A stretch of DNA of 64,000 nt from the NCBI GenBank assembly GCA_963920765.1, contig OY987250.1, positions 1,364,001 through 1,428,000 on the forward strand, read 5' to 3'. The position numbers and the translations under genes are program-made. This document shows positions 47,149 to 61,196 of the stretch, one piece after another. Source of the stretch: Ulota crispa (lineage: Eukaryota > Streptophyta > Bryopsida > Orthotrichales > Orthotrichaceae). How positions within the stretch are numbered: the first letter of the stretch is position 1; every line of letters begins with the position of its first letter. The notes beneath the pieces were generated by a model. That model was not told where the DNA came from, made no database searches, and was given only the letters and a program-made list of their open reading frames with translations.

Positions 47149-50100
47149 ATGGAGCTCACCAGTTGGCAGCATTGCAGCAACCGGTTAAGAACTGCAGTGA
47201 CTTGGCGAGTGTTGCGAGCTGGAGATCTGGTGATCCCGCTTGTCGTTGTGGTTGTTGCGATATACGTGGCAGGGGTGTATCAGAGCCGCAAGGAGCGCTC
47301 CATTCCGGGTCCTTGGCCATGGCCGATCGTGGGGAGTTTGCCTGTGTTGTACACTGAGCTTCCTCACAAAGCGTTGCAGAAACTGTCCAACAAGTATGGC
47401 GGGCTCATGTATCTCCAATTAGGTATTTCGCTGTCACCTCTTTGATCTTACCACCTGAGGTCCCAACTTTCTCCCTATGAGCTTGTGACACCAAAATTGC
47501 TAGTGTGGCAACAGTACTAGTTACTCTAGAATGTTATTCAAAGAGAAGGTCGCGGTACTAAAAGAGGTTCGGCTATGCATTTGGAGAGGTTGGTAGATTT
47601 CTTATTTCGTGCCATGAGCTTGCTTCCACACAAAGCTTTGCAGGTACTGAGCAATTAGTATGGGGGCTTCATGGGTCTCTAATTGGGTACACGGAGAGCT
47701 TTTAATATTATTTACCACCTCGGATCCCCACTTCGACAAGCGTGTTGCACTCAACGATAGTTTAGCAAGTGTGTAGGATAGTCTAGATTTTCTTTATAGC
47801 AAAAGCCATAATCAGTTGAATAGGTTTGAATATACGTTGGAGATCGTCATGGAATGGACGTTGAATTCTGAGTTCAGTGTTGTCATTCCTCGGATTCTAA
47901 ATTGTTGATATCCCGAGTCTCGTGATGTGGCGGATTGGTGGCGCTGGTGACTGTGCGCAGGTCAGAAGCCGTGCCTGGTGATTTCCACGGCGGCGGCGGC
48001 GAAGGAGGTGTTCCGGAAGCACGACGCGAGCTTTGCGTCGCGCCCTCAAATGCTGGCGTGCGACATCATCACGGGCGGCACGTACCGAAGCCTGTCGTTT
48101 GCGCCCTACGGACCGTTCTGGCGTCAGCTGCGGCGAGTGGCGAACACGCAGCTCTTCTCTCCCGCCGTGCATTCTTCCCACGAGCGTGTCCGCCAGGGGG
48201 AGATGACTCACATGTTGAGGGCTCTCGTGGAGGACGCTGACGCGGGCAAATCCATCAATCTCAAGAGCTGGTTGACGGGCGCCACCGCCAACAACATGAC
48301 CATGATGTTCACCAACACTCGGTCAGTGCACAGCTTTTCTCTTGCATGATCCCATTCACGTTTGACAATTGGGAAAAGCATTTTCCCAAACTGGATTTTG
48401 GGATACTGAATTTTGCATTTGTCAAATATTTTGGTGATTTAAAGTGATTTTTTGGATAATTCCTTCAAGACATTACATCATTGATGTAAGATCTTGAAGA
48501 AATCATCATAAAATTCACTCTAAATCACTTAATGATTCTTAAAAATAAAAAATTCAAAAGTCTCCAAACTATGATTTTTTCTCAAATCAACTAATATCCA
48601 GGGACTATCTCCTTGTCATTAAGAAAAAATTGAGCCCTCTAAGAATCTTCTCCAAAGTCTCTAAAAGGGTCTTAAGATATGTACTTACTACAACAAACAA
48701 ATCACTAATCCCCTATTTTTGCTCACCCTACGTTCAAATTCAATGTAATCATGAAAGTTATATTTAATTATTTTATCCCAATTGGACCAAATCTATGGGT
48801 ACAAATGTATGATAGAACCATAAATTCTACAAGTACTTGGATAATGACTAATGAATACATTTATATATTTTATGAGTGTAATTATGTTTTTTTTTGTTCT
48901 GGATTGTACAATATGTGGCTAAGGTCCATCATACAAGGTAGTGATAGGTATGAGGGCCTTTCTCTTGTACTCACTCATGCAAGCCAAATAATAACTTGGT
49001 TTGGTTTGTCAAACATTAGGGGGCTCTTGTAGGGCTCAAGTTTTTCCAAGTTGAGCTTGGGGTTCTCAGATTTTCTACCGTATGTTGTCGAATATTGTGG
49101 TTGCTTTCTAGGTACACCCATTCCTGAAGGTTTGATGAGATTGTAATTAATCCGTGTGGGATTCTTGTATGCAGGTACTTCGGAAGCACTGCTAGTGCAG
49201 AAAATAAAAAAACGAAACGGGAATTGGAGGAGTTGATGCGTCGCAGTTTTGCAGCGATTGGAAGCTACATCATCAATGACTACGTCCCGTGCTTGAGATT
49301 CGTGACGAGGTTGCAGGGCTGGGTGTCGGAGCTTCGAGGGGTGCGTGCACTGGGAGCAACGGTTATCAGCAAAATTGTTCAAGTGGACAAGCACAGGGAA
49401 CATGCGAAAGAGCGAGAGAATGATGCTGAGTACGTTCGTGACTTTGTGGACGTCTTGTTGAAAGCGCCTCTCAATGATGGCGACGTGCTTCCGGACCGCG
49501 ACATTGTCACCCTCCTTGTGGTAAGCGCTACACCTACACCCCCCTCCCCCCATTTTCATGTCTTGAAGAAACTTGTTCTTTCTTTTTTTAGCTTTTCCAT
49601 TGATTTTGAACTCAAAATCTGTCCCCTCTGTTAAAAATCTTAGCTTACCGCTTATGGCTCATTGGTTTACACTCACACCTCATTATTTTACACTCACAAA
49701 AATAATATTGCCCAAACCTGTTCTTTTTTAGCTTTTTCCATTGATATTGAACTCAATTTAATCTGTCCCCTCTCACAAAAATCTTAGCTTACCGCTTATG
49801 GGTCACTGTTCTACACTCACATCTCAATATTTTACACTCACAAAAAAAAGCACTGTCCATTTGAAATCATGAGATTTCAGAAATGGAGAATGCTATATCG
49901 TGAGCACAGATTTGTGAGCTTGGAATTTTTCTCAAAATATTAAATTTCACCTGTAACCATGTACATAGGACCTTGTAATTGTGCATTTTTAACTTCTACT
50001 CCCTCTGTTCCAATATAAAACTCCAAATCAGGCATAGTTCTTGTCCCACTAAAAAGCTCCCTTTTACTAATTTCAATTGTTGAGAAAGTATTTTTGTCAT

Positions 50101-53100
50101 GTCCAATGATCTCATGGGGGCAAGTCAAGCAATTAGAGAGCATTCCTCTCTTGACAAGCTTGGCCTTGCCCATATGAGGTACCATTGTTGCTACTAATCT
50201 TTAAATCATTAATAATGAGGAGCTAGCAACATGTACAAATATGGTGCTTTTTGCATGGAATTTGGATGACCAAACGGCAACATCAAAGCTGGAGATTTTG
50301 CACACATTTGGTAGATGGTACATTGATTCTAGAATGCATGTGTCATCATTACAAAAACTAAAATAATGAGGAGCCGGCATTTTTCACAAACAATGCACAA
50401 AAATGATACTTTTTGCATGGAATTTGGGTGTCTAAACAGCAACATAAAAACTTGAGATTTTGCAAATATTTGGTAGGTGGTATATTGATTCTAGAATGCA
50501 TTTGTCACTAGCATAATGACTAAAAATACAGTTAATCCCTCATGGAGAAATTTTTTGGAATTTTATAATGGGACAAAGGGAGTATCTTGTAAAAAAAACA
50601 TGTTTTTTTAAAAAAAAATTCCATTGATTTTGAGTTCAAGATCAAATTTTGCTCTCAAAAATCGTAGCTCATCACCCATGGCTCACCATTTCATGCTCAC
50701 AGAATAGCACCATCCTCTCAGAAACTGACTGAAGGTAGTGGGGGCCATGACCAGTGCTTGATGAATGCGGGAACAGACACGATTGCCAACATGGTGGAAT
50801 GGGGAATGTCGGAGCTCATGGCCAATCCCCGCCTCCGTGACCAAGCCCGGTCAGAGATCGACACGATCGTCGGCCAAGACCGCCTCGTGCAGGAATCCGA
50901 CCACGCTCGTCTCCCCTTCCTGCAAGCCATTGTGAAGGAGACTTACCGGAGGCACCCGGCGCTGCCACTGGGTCTGCGCCGGGAGTCGCACGAGCCTTGC
51001 GTCGTGGCCGGGTGCCACCTCCCCGCGCACACCGAGCTCATCCTCAACACGTACGCCATTCACCACGATCCCAACGTCTACAAAAGCCCCAACGAGTTCC
51101 GACCTGCCCGGTTCCTGGACGATCATCCGGAAGTGGATCCCTTATCAGGTCAATGCCTCGCATTCTCTTCTCCATTTTTCCTTTAATTATCCGGACTTGT
51201 TCAGTCTGTTTGCAATGAGGGCGGAGTGCTGGAGTAGAACTGCGGAGCTGTGATCATGAGTGAGTGGAGCGTTCCGGAAGGGTTATACAGTAGTGCCTCT
51301 TTAAGATGAATCTTTATAAGAAAAAACGCTTAGTTAAGATGAAGGAGATGACTGTCCTTGGCGGTAGGGGAGTTACAAAAGATGTGTTTGGTTACAATGA
51401 ATGCTTTCCTTACACAAAATGAATATGCTGTCTGGATACCTTCATCCTATTGAGGTACCACTGTATGCAGGGGTTTTTGTTTTTTTTCATTTTTTAAGAA
51501 GTGTGAAGGTGACTATTTAAAATGTTATAGTGGTACTCCAAATTTCAACATTCATCCACATATTGGATAGAAAATATCACATTAGTACATATTACATGTT
51601 TATAATTTGGTTTTCATCCACAATTTCACGATTTTGTCCAATTTGTTAAAAAAAACTGAAGCCTTGTGGCAATTTCATCCAAGTTTTTTGTCAAATTTTT
51701 AATGTTTTTTAGCTTGATTTTTTTTGGGTGCAATTTGGCACCAAAAAGCCAAAAAAAAGCCTTGATTATATGTTTCAAGGGTATGTTTGGGGCATGGTTG
51801 TCACTAATTTGGTCAAGATTTGGTCCGTGGACGGCATGGTTGTCACATTGGATCAACCTTAAACACCATGTCCATCGGACACAAATGCAAACACAAACAG
51901 TTGTGGTCTAGCAGCAGGTATTTATATTTTTCTAAAGTAGGAGCATACTTATTAGACACAACCTTGCCTTTAAGATTTGAAGTCTCCACCTCGATTTTAA
52001 TATGGACAACCACCTTGCCTGGTCCAAATTGCTTGTCCATCTATCTTGTCTTGTTTGTTGGCTAAATCTTGCTTGAAGTAACAACCATGACAAATAAGAT
52101 AGGTGGATGAATAATTTGGGCGGCATAAGCGTACACGTACAACGTACGTCTTTGTCTCATGTCATGTTTTAAGATTTTTGACTTTAAAAAAGGAAAAATC
52201 AAATTACTAATTTATGATCTTTATTACGTAATATGATTTTAAACCCACATTTTAACCCCTCACCGCCCAAGGGGACCAAAACTGTCCACCATGTTTTTGA
52301 TTTGAATTATTTTGACTTTTCTTAAAGATTAATTTCAGTGGTTATTTTTTTAAACTATTCTTATTGAAATCTTGTTTTAGCATCAAAAGTCTGATTTTGA
52401 AAATGCATGACTATGATTTGTCTATTCAAGATTTTGTGCAAGGGTGTCCATTGCAAATTTTCACTTTCTAGTGTTGAGAGCTCTTGAAAATGAGCCTCAA
52501 GTACACTAGAACTTGGAGAAACAATCACATTAGAAGCTTAATTTTAAAAAGTTGTTGAGTAGATTTTAAGAAGCTGTGAATTGATTAGGGTTACACATGT
52601 TGTACTTTACATACTCATATATTTTTTTATATCCTCAATTTTAAATTTGAGATGTGAAAAGAGGATTGAAAGACTTCAAATCACTTTCACAGATTTAACA
52701 CCCTCTTGATCAAATGTTATAATTTTTCAATCCATAAGTGATATTGTTGTGTTTTCTTTTCCTATGTGATCTCTAACACATCTAGTTTGAATTTGTACGG
52801 TTACAAATTTTTTTAAATGATGCAACTTATCAAAATGTTGCCATTCTGTTCATCCAAGAACACATTCTGAGATACTGTGGAACGTCTGTGGGCGATGAGG
52901 GGTTAACTTAATGTACCAAATAAGTTTTTATTGTCATTTGTTAAAATCAACTATGAGTTCACTTCAATCAATGAGTAAGGCGGCGTTTGGACACGCGGAC
53001 AGGCGAATGGATAATTTGTCTGATGTGACAACCATGGTGTGATTTGAGGATCTTTCTAGTATAGTGCAAGAGTTTTAGATCGCTTTGTACTGTGTAAGTT

Positions 53101-53398
53101 GCGTATTCTGGTTTTTGAACTTGAACTGGCATGTGTGCATGCAGGTCATGAGTTCTACGAGCTGGTTCCGTTCGGCGTGGGGCGGCGCATGTGCCCCGGG
53201 TACAACCTGGGGAACGTGATGGTCACGTCCATCATGGCCTCCCTGCTGCACTGCTTTGACTGGGCGTTGCCGGATGGACAGACCCCTGACTCTCTGGACA
53301 TGGCGGAGTACTACTCCTTCTTGAGTTTCCGGAGATCGCCCTTGTGCTTGATTGCGCACCCTCGTAGCGCTGCCTCTCTTCTGTTGCAGCAAGCTTGA
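47149..53398 (+). CDS. Cytochrome P450, CYP71-clan (A-type), 5 exons
   Basis: An ER-bound monooxygenase of specialised metabolism; substrate not predictable from sequence. Exons: 47149-47422, 47961-48321, 49175-49520, 50755-51148 and 53145-53398, joining without error into 542 residues. Features in order: membrane anchor ~28-44, proline hinge SIPGPWPWP (~51-59), oxygen-binding I-helix NAGTDT (~331-336), K-helix KETYRR with E389 and R392, FRPARF (~442-447) and heme loop PFGVGRRMCPG with Cys 475. All catalytic hallmarks are present. ATG 47149 is the only in-frame ATG before the membrane anchor. The last intron is ~2 kb. Intron 1 carries a decayed repeat of the end of exon 1, and intron 3 carries repeats and a Stowaway-like element. 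Confidence 0.95.
47616..47860 (+). repeat. Degenerate duplicate of exon 1 end plus adjacent intron, inside P450 intron 1
   Basis: The text from GAGCTTGCTTCCACACAAAG corresponds to the exon 1 text from 47356 (GAGCTTCCTCACAAAGCGTTG), with an offset of 260 bases. The match continues past the splice donor into intron sequence (TTACCACCTCGGATCCC against TTACCACCTGAGGTCCC). It is a relic of a ~260-bp tandem duplication and its coding frame is destroyed. Confidence 0.75.
49575..50715 (+). repeat. Diverged direct repeats in P450 intron 3
   Basis: A ~145-base unit (TTCCATTGATTTTGAACTCA, then TCTTAGCTTACCGCTTATGG) occurs at 49575 and 49720. A more diverged third copy lies at about 50612-50715, next to the exon 4 acceptor. 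The Stowaway-like element separates the second and third copies. Confidence 0.7.
49999..50582. mobile_element. Stowaway-like MITE in P450 intron 3
   Basis: The left end CTCCCTCTGTTCCAATATAA and the right end, reading CTCCCTTTGTCCCATTATAA on the other strand, match the CTCCCTCCGT-type ends of plant Stowaway (Tc1/mariner) elements. TA flanks both sides. The interior contains two related ~130-base direct repeats (TTTTTGCATGGAATTTGG). Confidence 0.85.
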
Positions 53399-53812
53399 TT
53401 AAAGGGGCCCCCGCCATAGCTCGATCAGTGGTTGCTGCCAAACTTTGAAGCCGTTGGAGCGTTTGCTAGAGATCTTGGTAGACTAATTTTGTTCTTGGTA
53501 ATTGTTCGTTGGTGAAAGGGCTGTAGTAATAGAAAGGGGGAACCGCCGAGAAGGGTCAAAACGTTCATTTTTGGAACTTCTGAAGGTTTGGGGTGAGCTC
53601 TAGCGTTATTTTTGGTACACGTGTCCTCACTTGAGAGGAGGAATTTGTGAGGGAAAAAATCTTAATGGTTCAAATTGAATCTGATACTTTTGAACCTAGT
53701 TTGAGGTAACTTTTTGGGTTTAAGGTGGAGTACAAAATGATATCTTTGTTTTTCCCAATTTACCTAGTACGATGTTTGAGAGCTCTTTTTTTTGGTTCTT
53801 GACTACAAGGTA
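53399..53812 (+). other. P450 3' region
   Basis: Presumed 3' UTR and spacer; nothing else was recognised. Confidence 0.4.
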
Positions 53813-54212
53813 AGGTGGAAGTACCCATATCCAAAAACTTAAGCGATTCTGCAAAAAACTACAAAGAGTGTGAGGCAAAAAAAAAATTCCCCATGTAGGA
53901 AGATAAAGAAATATTGGGATTGCAAATTTTTCATAATTTTATTTGTAAAACTGAAATTATTGTGAATTTTGGGTGTCAAAAGTGTTCCACACCCATTGCC
54001 AATGTCTGGATGTATGCAATTCCAATACTAGCTGAACTACTTTCAGCTCATTACTTCCTACCTCACTTTGAGACATGTGGCATGACTTAATTAGTCCCAG
54101 CTTTGAAAAGGATAGAAGAATGCATTTCAAAGCACCAATCCTTACTCATGGTGGAAATAGCACACCCTATTGGTTGGGAATGAGGCAGTGGTGGCAATGG
54201 GTGCTTCCATCT
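53813..54212. mobile_element. AGGT/TA element downstream of the P450
   Basis: The left end AGGTGGAAGTACCCATATCC and the right end, reading AGATGGAAGCACCCATTGCC on the other strand, are flanked by TA. It is 400 bp and non-coding. Confidence 0.75.
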
Positions 54213-54246
54213 TAGGAGGCTTTGCTGGTTTGAGGAAGTTTGACTA

Positions 54247-54558
54247 CACTAAATAGTGCATTTTGATGAATAGTGCATTTAGGTTGCTTTAACAATTAGG
54301 TTCTTTTATCCTAAAAAGTTAATCATTATTTGGCCACTTAGATGCGCATGCAACTCTATAAGTATTAGGACTTTATATGATTTACGGTTTGGGTGTTGCT
54401 AGCATATCATTCTGCATCATTGTTCTTGTTGTCATGCCCATTAAAATTTATACTATTGCAATGATTGTTAATGAAAATTGTTATAGTATCAATAAGTATT
54501 AATATAGTGTAAAATGTCAATAAATTAGTGTGGGGTAACCTAAATGCACTATTTAGTG
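54247..54558. mobile_element. Short inverted-repeat element, CACTAAATAGTGCA ends, TA target
   Basis: The ends CACTAAATAGTGCATTT and complement are flanked by TA. They are similar in style to 743-1131. It is 312 bp and non-coding. Confidence 0.65.
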
Positions 54559-56186
54559 TAGGTTTCTTACGCAAAAGTGACCCATTATTATATAAATAGA
54601 GTTTTTCAAATCGTAGCTACTTATTTCTGTACAAATCCAATTTGGTCATATAGGTACAATGATTAGTTTTTATACTCACTTTTTGAAAGCATTTATGAAA
54701 GAATTACAATGTTGAAAATACAAGATTAAATACAATAATTTTAAAGCACTAGAAGTAACCAGGTTTTTTGGGTTTGGGCTAGATAAATGTTTTGCTTCTA
54801 ACAAAGATTATTGAACATAGCATGAGCTCATTTCTTTTGTCACTTGTCTTACCTTGGAATCCGAGTGGATCACTTAGTGCATTTTAGAACCTACATGCGA
54901 TATAATATAGCAAGGATTTTATTCATTTGGGATAAAAATTATAACAAACTTACAATTAAAGAAGGAAACATTCAAACTGCTAAATCCATTATAAATAATA
55001 TAGGTACATTACAAATTTGGGACATTAAAGTTTTTACAACTAATATAGGGAAAAAGATTTGGAGGTATCATATGTACAGTATTGTACTTAGTAAAGGTGT
55101 GTACAAGTAGTTGGGTTAAGGAAATCCTAGACAAAAAAATGGGAGTGAAAAAAGCTCAAAATCTAACACCAATAAAAGTGACAAAACAACATAGGGAGTG
55201 AAAATCTCAAATTTAAAATCAACCAAAGTGCTATAGCCTATATCATAGCAAAAAATATGGTGTCAAAATGAGATATAAATTTAATCTAAAAAGAAGTGTC
55301 TAACCAAAAAAATAGGGAATGAATCATATACCAAAATTTTGCATAAATCAAAATGCACGAATTAATGATTGAACAAAAAAAAACAATGTATGAAAAAAAT
55401 GCATATTCTAACACCAACCAAAATGTCTTCACGAAAAAATATGGTGTCAAAAAGAAAATTTATTCTCTTGTAATATTGAAGTCCAACCATCAAATATCCA
55501 CATACCATTCTTGTCCCTCTTACCCAAACCTTGTGATGACACTTTTCTAAACAACTCATTTTTTTTCTTTATAAAAAAAATAGCATGGGAAAAAATGAAA
55601 TTTCATAAGCTATATAAATAACTATAGAGTGTCATAATATAGGTCATTTTTCCAAATTAAATAATTATAAAAGCCCTTTTATTTATACTTGGGTGGTATA
55701 TATCTCCTAAAACATACCCTTTTCCCGTACATGATGTACCCAACATACCAAGAGTGATCTATTCAAGGTAAACTAACTCTATTTTGTATAATAAGTGACA
55801 CTATTAAATGACACACTTAACATCATTACAATGGTAAGATAGTTGCAGTTAGTTGCAACTTATTTACAAAAATTGACTTGATCTAGAATCTTGTCCAATC
55901 AAAAGTATGTAATTGATTTTGGATAAATCATCAATTCAAGCTCTATCATCAAATATCGAACATTTGTTTATAAAAGGAAATTTTAATTTCTCTATTATAC
56001 TAGAATTTTGTGATCTTCTACCAGAAAGGAGGAGGGAGAGAAGAATGTAAGAAGATGGAAGATGTAAAGGACCAAGAAATTTGAGAGGAGAGAAAGAAAA
56101 GAGGAAGGTGAAAAAAGAAGACAAAGAGAGTAACAAGTATGAGAAGACAAATATTGAAGAAAAAGAAAATATATATTCCATTTCTC
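54559..56186. other. Intergenic, very AT-rich
   Basis: No gene was seen. Several GGTGTCAAAA-type words recur at 55130-55460 without a defined unit. A purine-rich run lies at about 56020-56170. Confidence 0.45.
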
Positions 56187-56757
56187 ACATTATAAAACTC
56201 CAAAAAGCTTCCTTGTAAAGGATTAACTATGTTTTTAGTCTTTCCGCAAGTGACACATGTATTCTAGATTTAGTATATCATCTATCAATGTATGCAAAAC
56301 TTCAAGTTTTGATGTTGCCATTTAACCACCCAAATTTCATGCAAAAAGTACCATATTTGTGCACAATTTATGAATGCTACCGACTCCTCATTATTTTGGT
56401 CTTTGTGCTAGTGACACATGCATTCTAGAATCATTATACCATCTACCAAATGTATGCAAAATCTCCAGCTTTGATGTTGCCACTTGGACATCCAAATTCC
56501 ATGCAAAAAGTACCATAATTGTGCATGCTGCTAGCTCCTCATTATTGATGATTTAAAGATTAGTGGCAATAATGGTACCTCATATGGGCAAGGCCAAGCT
56601 TGATAGGAGAGGAATGCTCCCTAATTGCTTAACTTGCCCCCATGAGATCATTGAACTTGACAAACGTTTTTTTTAGCGTTTGAAAATAGCAAAATGGAGT
56701 TTTTTAGTGGGACAAGTACCATGCCTAATTTGAAGCTTTATATTGGGACAGAGGGAG
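56187..56757 (-). mobile_element. Stowaway-like MITE, second copy (inverted)
   Basis: It aligns as the reverse complement of 49999-50582, including both internal direct repeats. The right end GGGACAGAGGGAG is intact and the left end is degraded. Confidence 0.75.
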
Positions 56758-56940
56758 GATATGAGATTGCCCAAAATGGGGGTAAGAAATACTAATTCTT
56801 GATAAATTAAAGATTATTTTTAAATTATTTCCAAAAATCATGCTAATAAATATACAAAAACCTTTCAATTGCTAAAAAGTATTCACATAGTTTTAAGAAT
56901 TTAACACTAGTAACCATGCTGAATTTTATTATTTAGACAA

Positions 56941-59244
56941 CTAGTTTACGCACCCATTGTACCAACAGGATTATGCTCCCACCTCCTATTCCCATGCCCC
57001 CCTATTTCCGTGCCCCCTATCCATATGCCTTATATCCCCAAAACCCCTATCCCCATACCTCCTATCTCCATGCCCCTATTCATGTGCCCCCTATCTCTGT
57101 GCCCCTATTCATGTGCCCTCTATCCCCATGCCCCTATTCATGTGCCCCCTATCTCTGTGCCCCTATTCATGTGCCCCCTATCTCCATGCCCCTATTCATG
57201 TGCCCCCTATCTTTGTGCCCCTATTCATGTGCCCCCTATCTCCATGCCCCTATTCATGTGCCCCTCTATCCCTATGCCCCTATTCATGTGCCCCCTATCC
57301 CCGTGCTCCTATTCATGTGCCCCCCTACCCCCGTGCTCCTATTCATGTGCCCCCTATCCCCATGCCCCTATTCATGTGCTCCATATCATTGTGCCAATAT
57401 TCTTGTGCCCCCTATCCATATGTCCATCTATTCCGGTGTCCCCTCTATCCTTATGCCTCCCTATTCCCGTACCCTCTCTTGGCCGAGAGAAAGTTGTGGT
57501 GCAACTGCTCAAGATGGTGCAACTGCCAATATCCTGTTGTTAACATCTAGTGAAGCATATAAAAGAGAGTTGTAGGTGATTTTACTTTATTCCATTATAT
57601 TATAACTTTAGTTGAACTTGAACTCTATTCTATTTTTTAGGTGGAACTAAAGATGGGCTTTGCAGAATCATCCTCCTCACCTATGGAATCATTGAGTTGA
57701 ATTGCCACCGCCGTGCAATATTCTGTTATTATATAGAAGACTAGTTTATGCACCCGTCGTATCAACGGGATTGTGCCGCCACCCTCTATCCTCATCCCTC
57801 CTATCTCCATGCCATCCTATCTCCGTGCCCCCTTCTATCCCCGTACCTCCCTATCCCCATGCCCCTCTATCTCCGTGCCCCTCTATCCACGTGCCCCCTT
57901 ATCCTTGTGTCATCTCTATCCTTGTGCCATCCCTATCCCAATGACCCCTATCCTTGTGCCCTCCTGTCCCTCTATCCTCCTCTATTCTTGTGCCCCTTAT
58001 CCCTATACCCCTCTATCTTGTTGTACGAATGGGTTGATCTTCTATGCCCCCATATCCCTGTGCCCCCTATCCCTATGCCCATCTATTTCCATGCCCCCTC
58101 TATCTTTGTGCCCCCATATCCCCAAACCCTCCATATCCCTATGCCCCCTATCCCCGTGCCCTCTTTTGGCCAATAGAAAGTTGTGGTGCAACTACCAATG
58201 ACATGTTGTTAACGTCTAGTGAAGCATGTAAAAGAGAGTCTTAGGTGATTTTACTTTATTCCATTTATAACTATAGTTGAAGTTGTACTCTACTCTCTTT
58301 TTTAGGTGGAACTAAAGATGGACTTTGCGGAATCGTCTTCTTCACCTATGGAACCATCAAGTGCAATTGCTACCACCACCACCGCACGATATTTTGTTAT
58401 ATATAGATTAGTTTATGCACCCGTTGTACTAACAGGATTATGCTCCCACCTCCTATTCCCATGCCCCCTATCCATGTGCCCTCCCTATTCCCATGCCCTC
58501 CCTATCCCCGTGCCCTCCCTATCCCCGTGCCCTCCCTATTCCCGTGCCCTCCCTATCCCCGTGTCCTCCCTATCCCCGTGTCCTCCCTATCCCCGTGCCT
58601 TACCTATCCTCGTGCCCCTATCCCAGTGCCCCCTATCCCCGTGCCCTCCCTATCCCCGTGCCCTCCCTATCCCCGTGCCCTCCCTATTCCTGTGCCCTCC
58701 CTATCCCCGTGTCCTCCCTATCCCCGTGCCTTACCTATTCCCGTGCCCCCCTATCCCTGTGCCCCCCTATCCCTGTGCCCCCTATCCCCGTGCCTCCTAT
58801 CCCTGTGCCTCCTATCCCCGTGCCCCCCTATCCCTGTGCCCCCCTATCCCCGTGCCCCCTATCCATATGCCTCATATCCCCGTGCCCCTCTATCCTCGTG
58901 CCCTTTATCCATGTGCCCATCTATCCTTGTACCCCATCTATCCTTGTGTTCATATATCCCCATGCCCCCCATTTCTTGGTGCCCCTTATCTCTGTGCCCT
59001 CTTTTGGCCAAGAGAAAGCTGTGGTACAACTGTCACTAATGATGCAACTGCCAGTGACTTGTTGTTAACGTCTAGTGAAGCAAATAAAAAAGACTTGTAA
59101 GTGATTTTACTTTATTTCATGTAGAATTTTAGTTTAACTTGAACTCTACTTTATTTTTGAGGTGGAACTAAAGATGGGTTTTGTGGAATTGTCCTCCTCA
59201 CGTATGGAACCGTCGCCGCGCAATATTCTGTTATTATATAGATA
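56941..59244 (+). repeat. Three tandem macro-repeats with C-rich minisatellites
   Basis: Units begin at about 56941, 57741 and 58408 with CTAGTTTATGCACCCGT, a palindromic CCCGT..ACGGG word and ATTATGCTCCC. Each then has a C-rich minisatellite (about 56985-57475, 57780-58160 and 58440-59000) of ~14-17-base units such as CTATCCCCGTGCCCTCC. Each closes with ~240-280 bases of unique-looking sequence (GGCCAAGAGAAAGCTGTGG, later AGGTGGAACTAAAGATGG). A fourth unit start is abandoned near 59244. Long frames in all three forward frames result from the minisatellite lacking stop codons. Confidence 0.88.
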
Positions 59245-59335
59245 AGATTTTACGTGTATTTTCTTTGTAGGCAAGGGGGTCTAACTAGTAAAGTGTCTAC
59301 TTACGAAAGACGTACAAAAGGGCAGAGCGGGGCAC

Positions 59336-59343
59336 TAGGGTTT
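59336..59343 (+). promoter_or_regulatory. Telo box in the RPL11 leader/promoter
   Basis: TAGGGTTT occurs ~50 bases before the start codon, in the position typical of plant ribosomal-protein genes. Further AGGGTTT words lie in intron 1. Confidence 0.6.
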
Positions 59344-59395
59344 TCCCTTTCATGCTGCAGCAGCTGCGTTGCCGTCTCCTTGCTCCGGTTCCGCC

Positions 59396-61196
<1,801 letters not shown>

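Noticed and set aside
56957-59100. Several 140-264 codon forward frames rich in Pro, Cys, Ser and Tyr
   Set aside because: They arise from the C-rich minisatellite, which lacks stop codons in all three frames; codon use is dictated by the repeat and no conserved protein is present.
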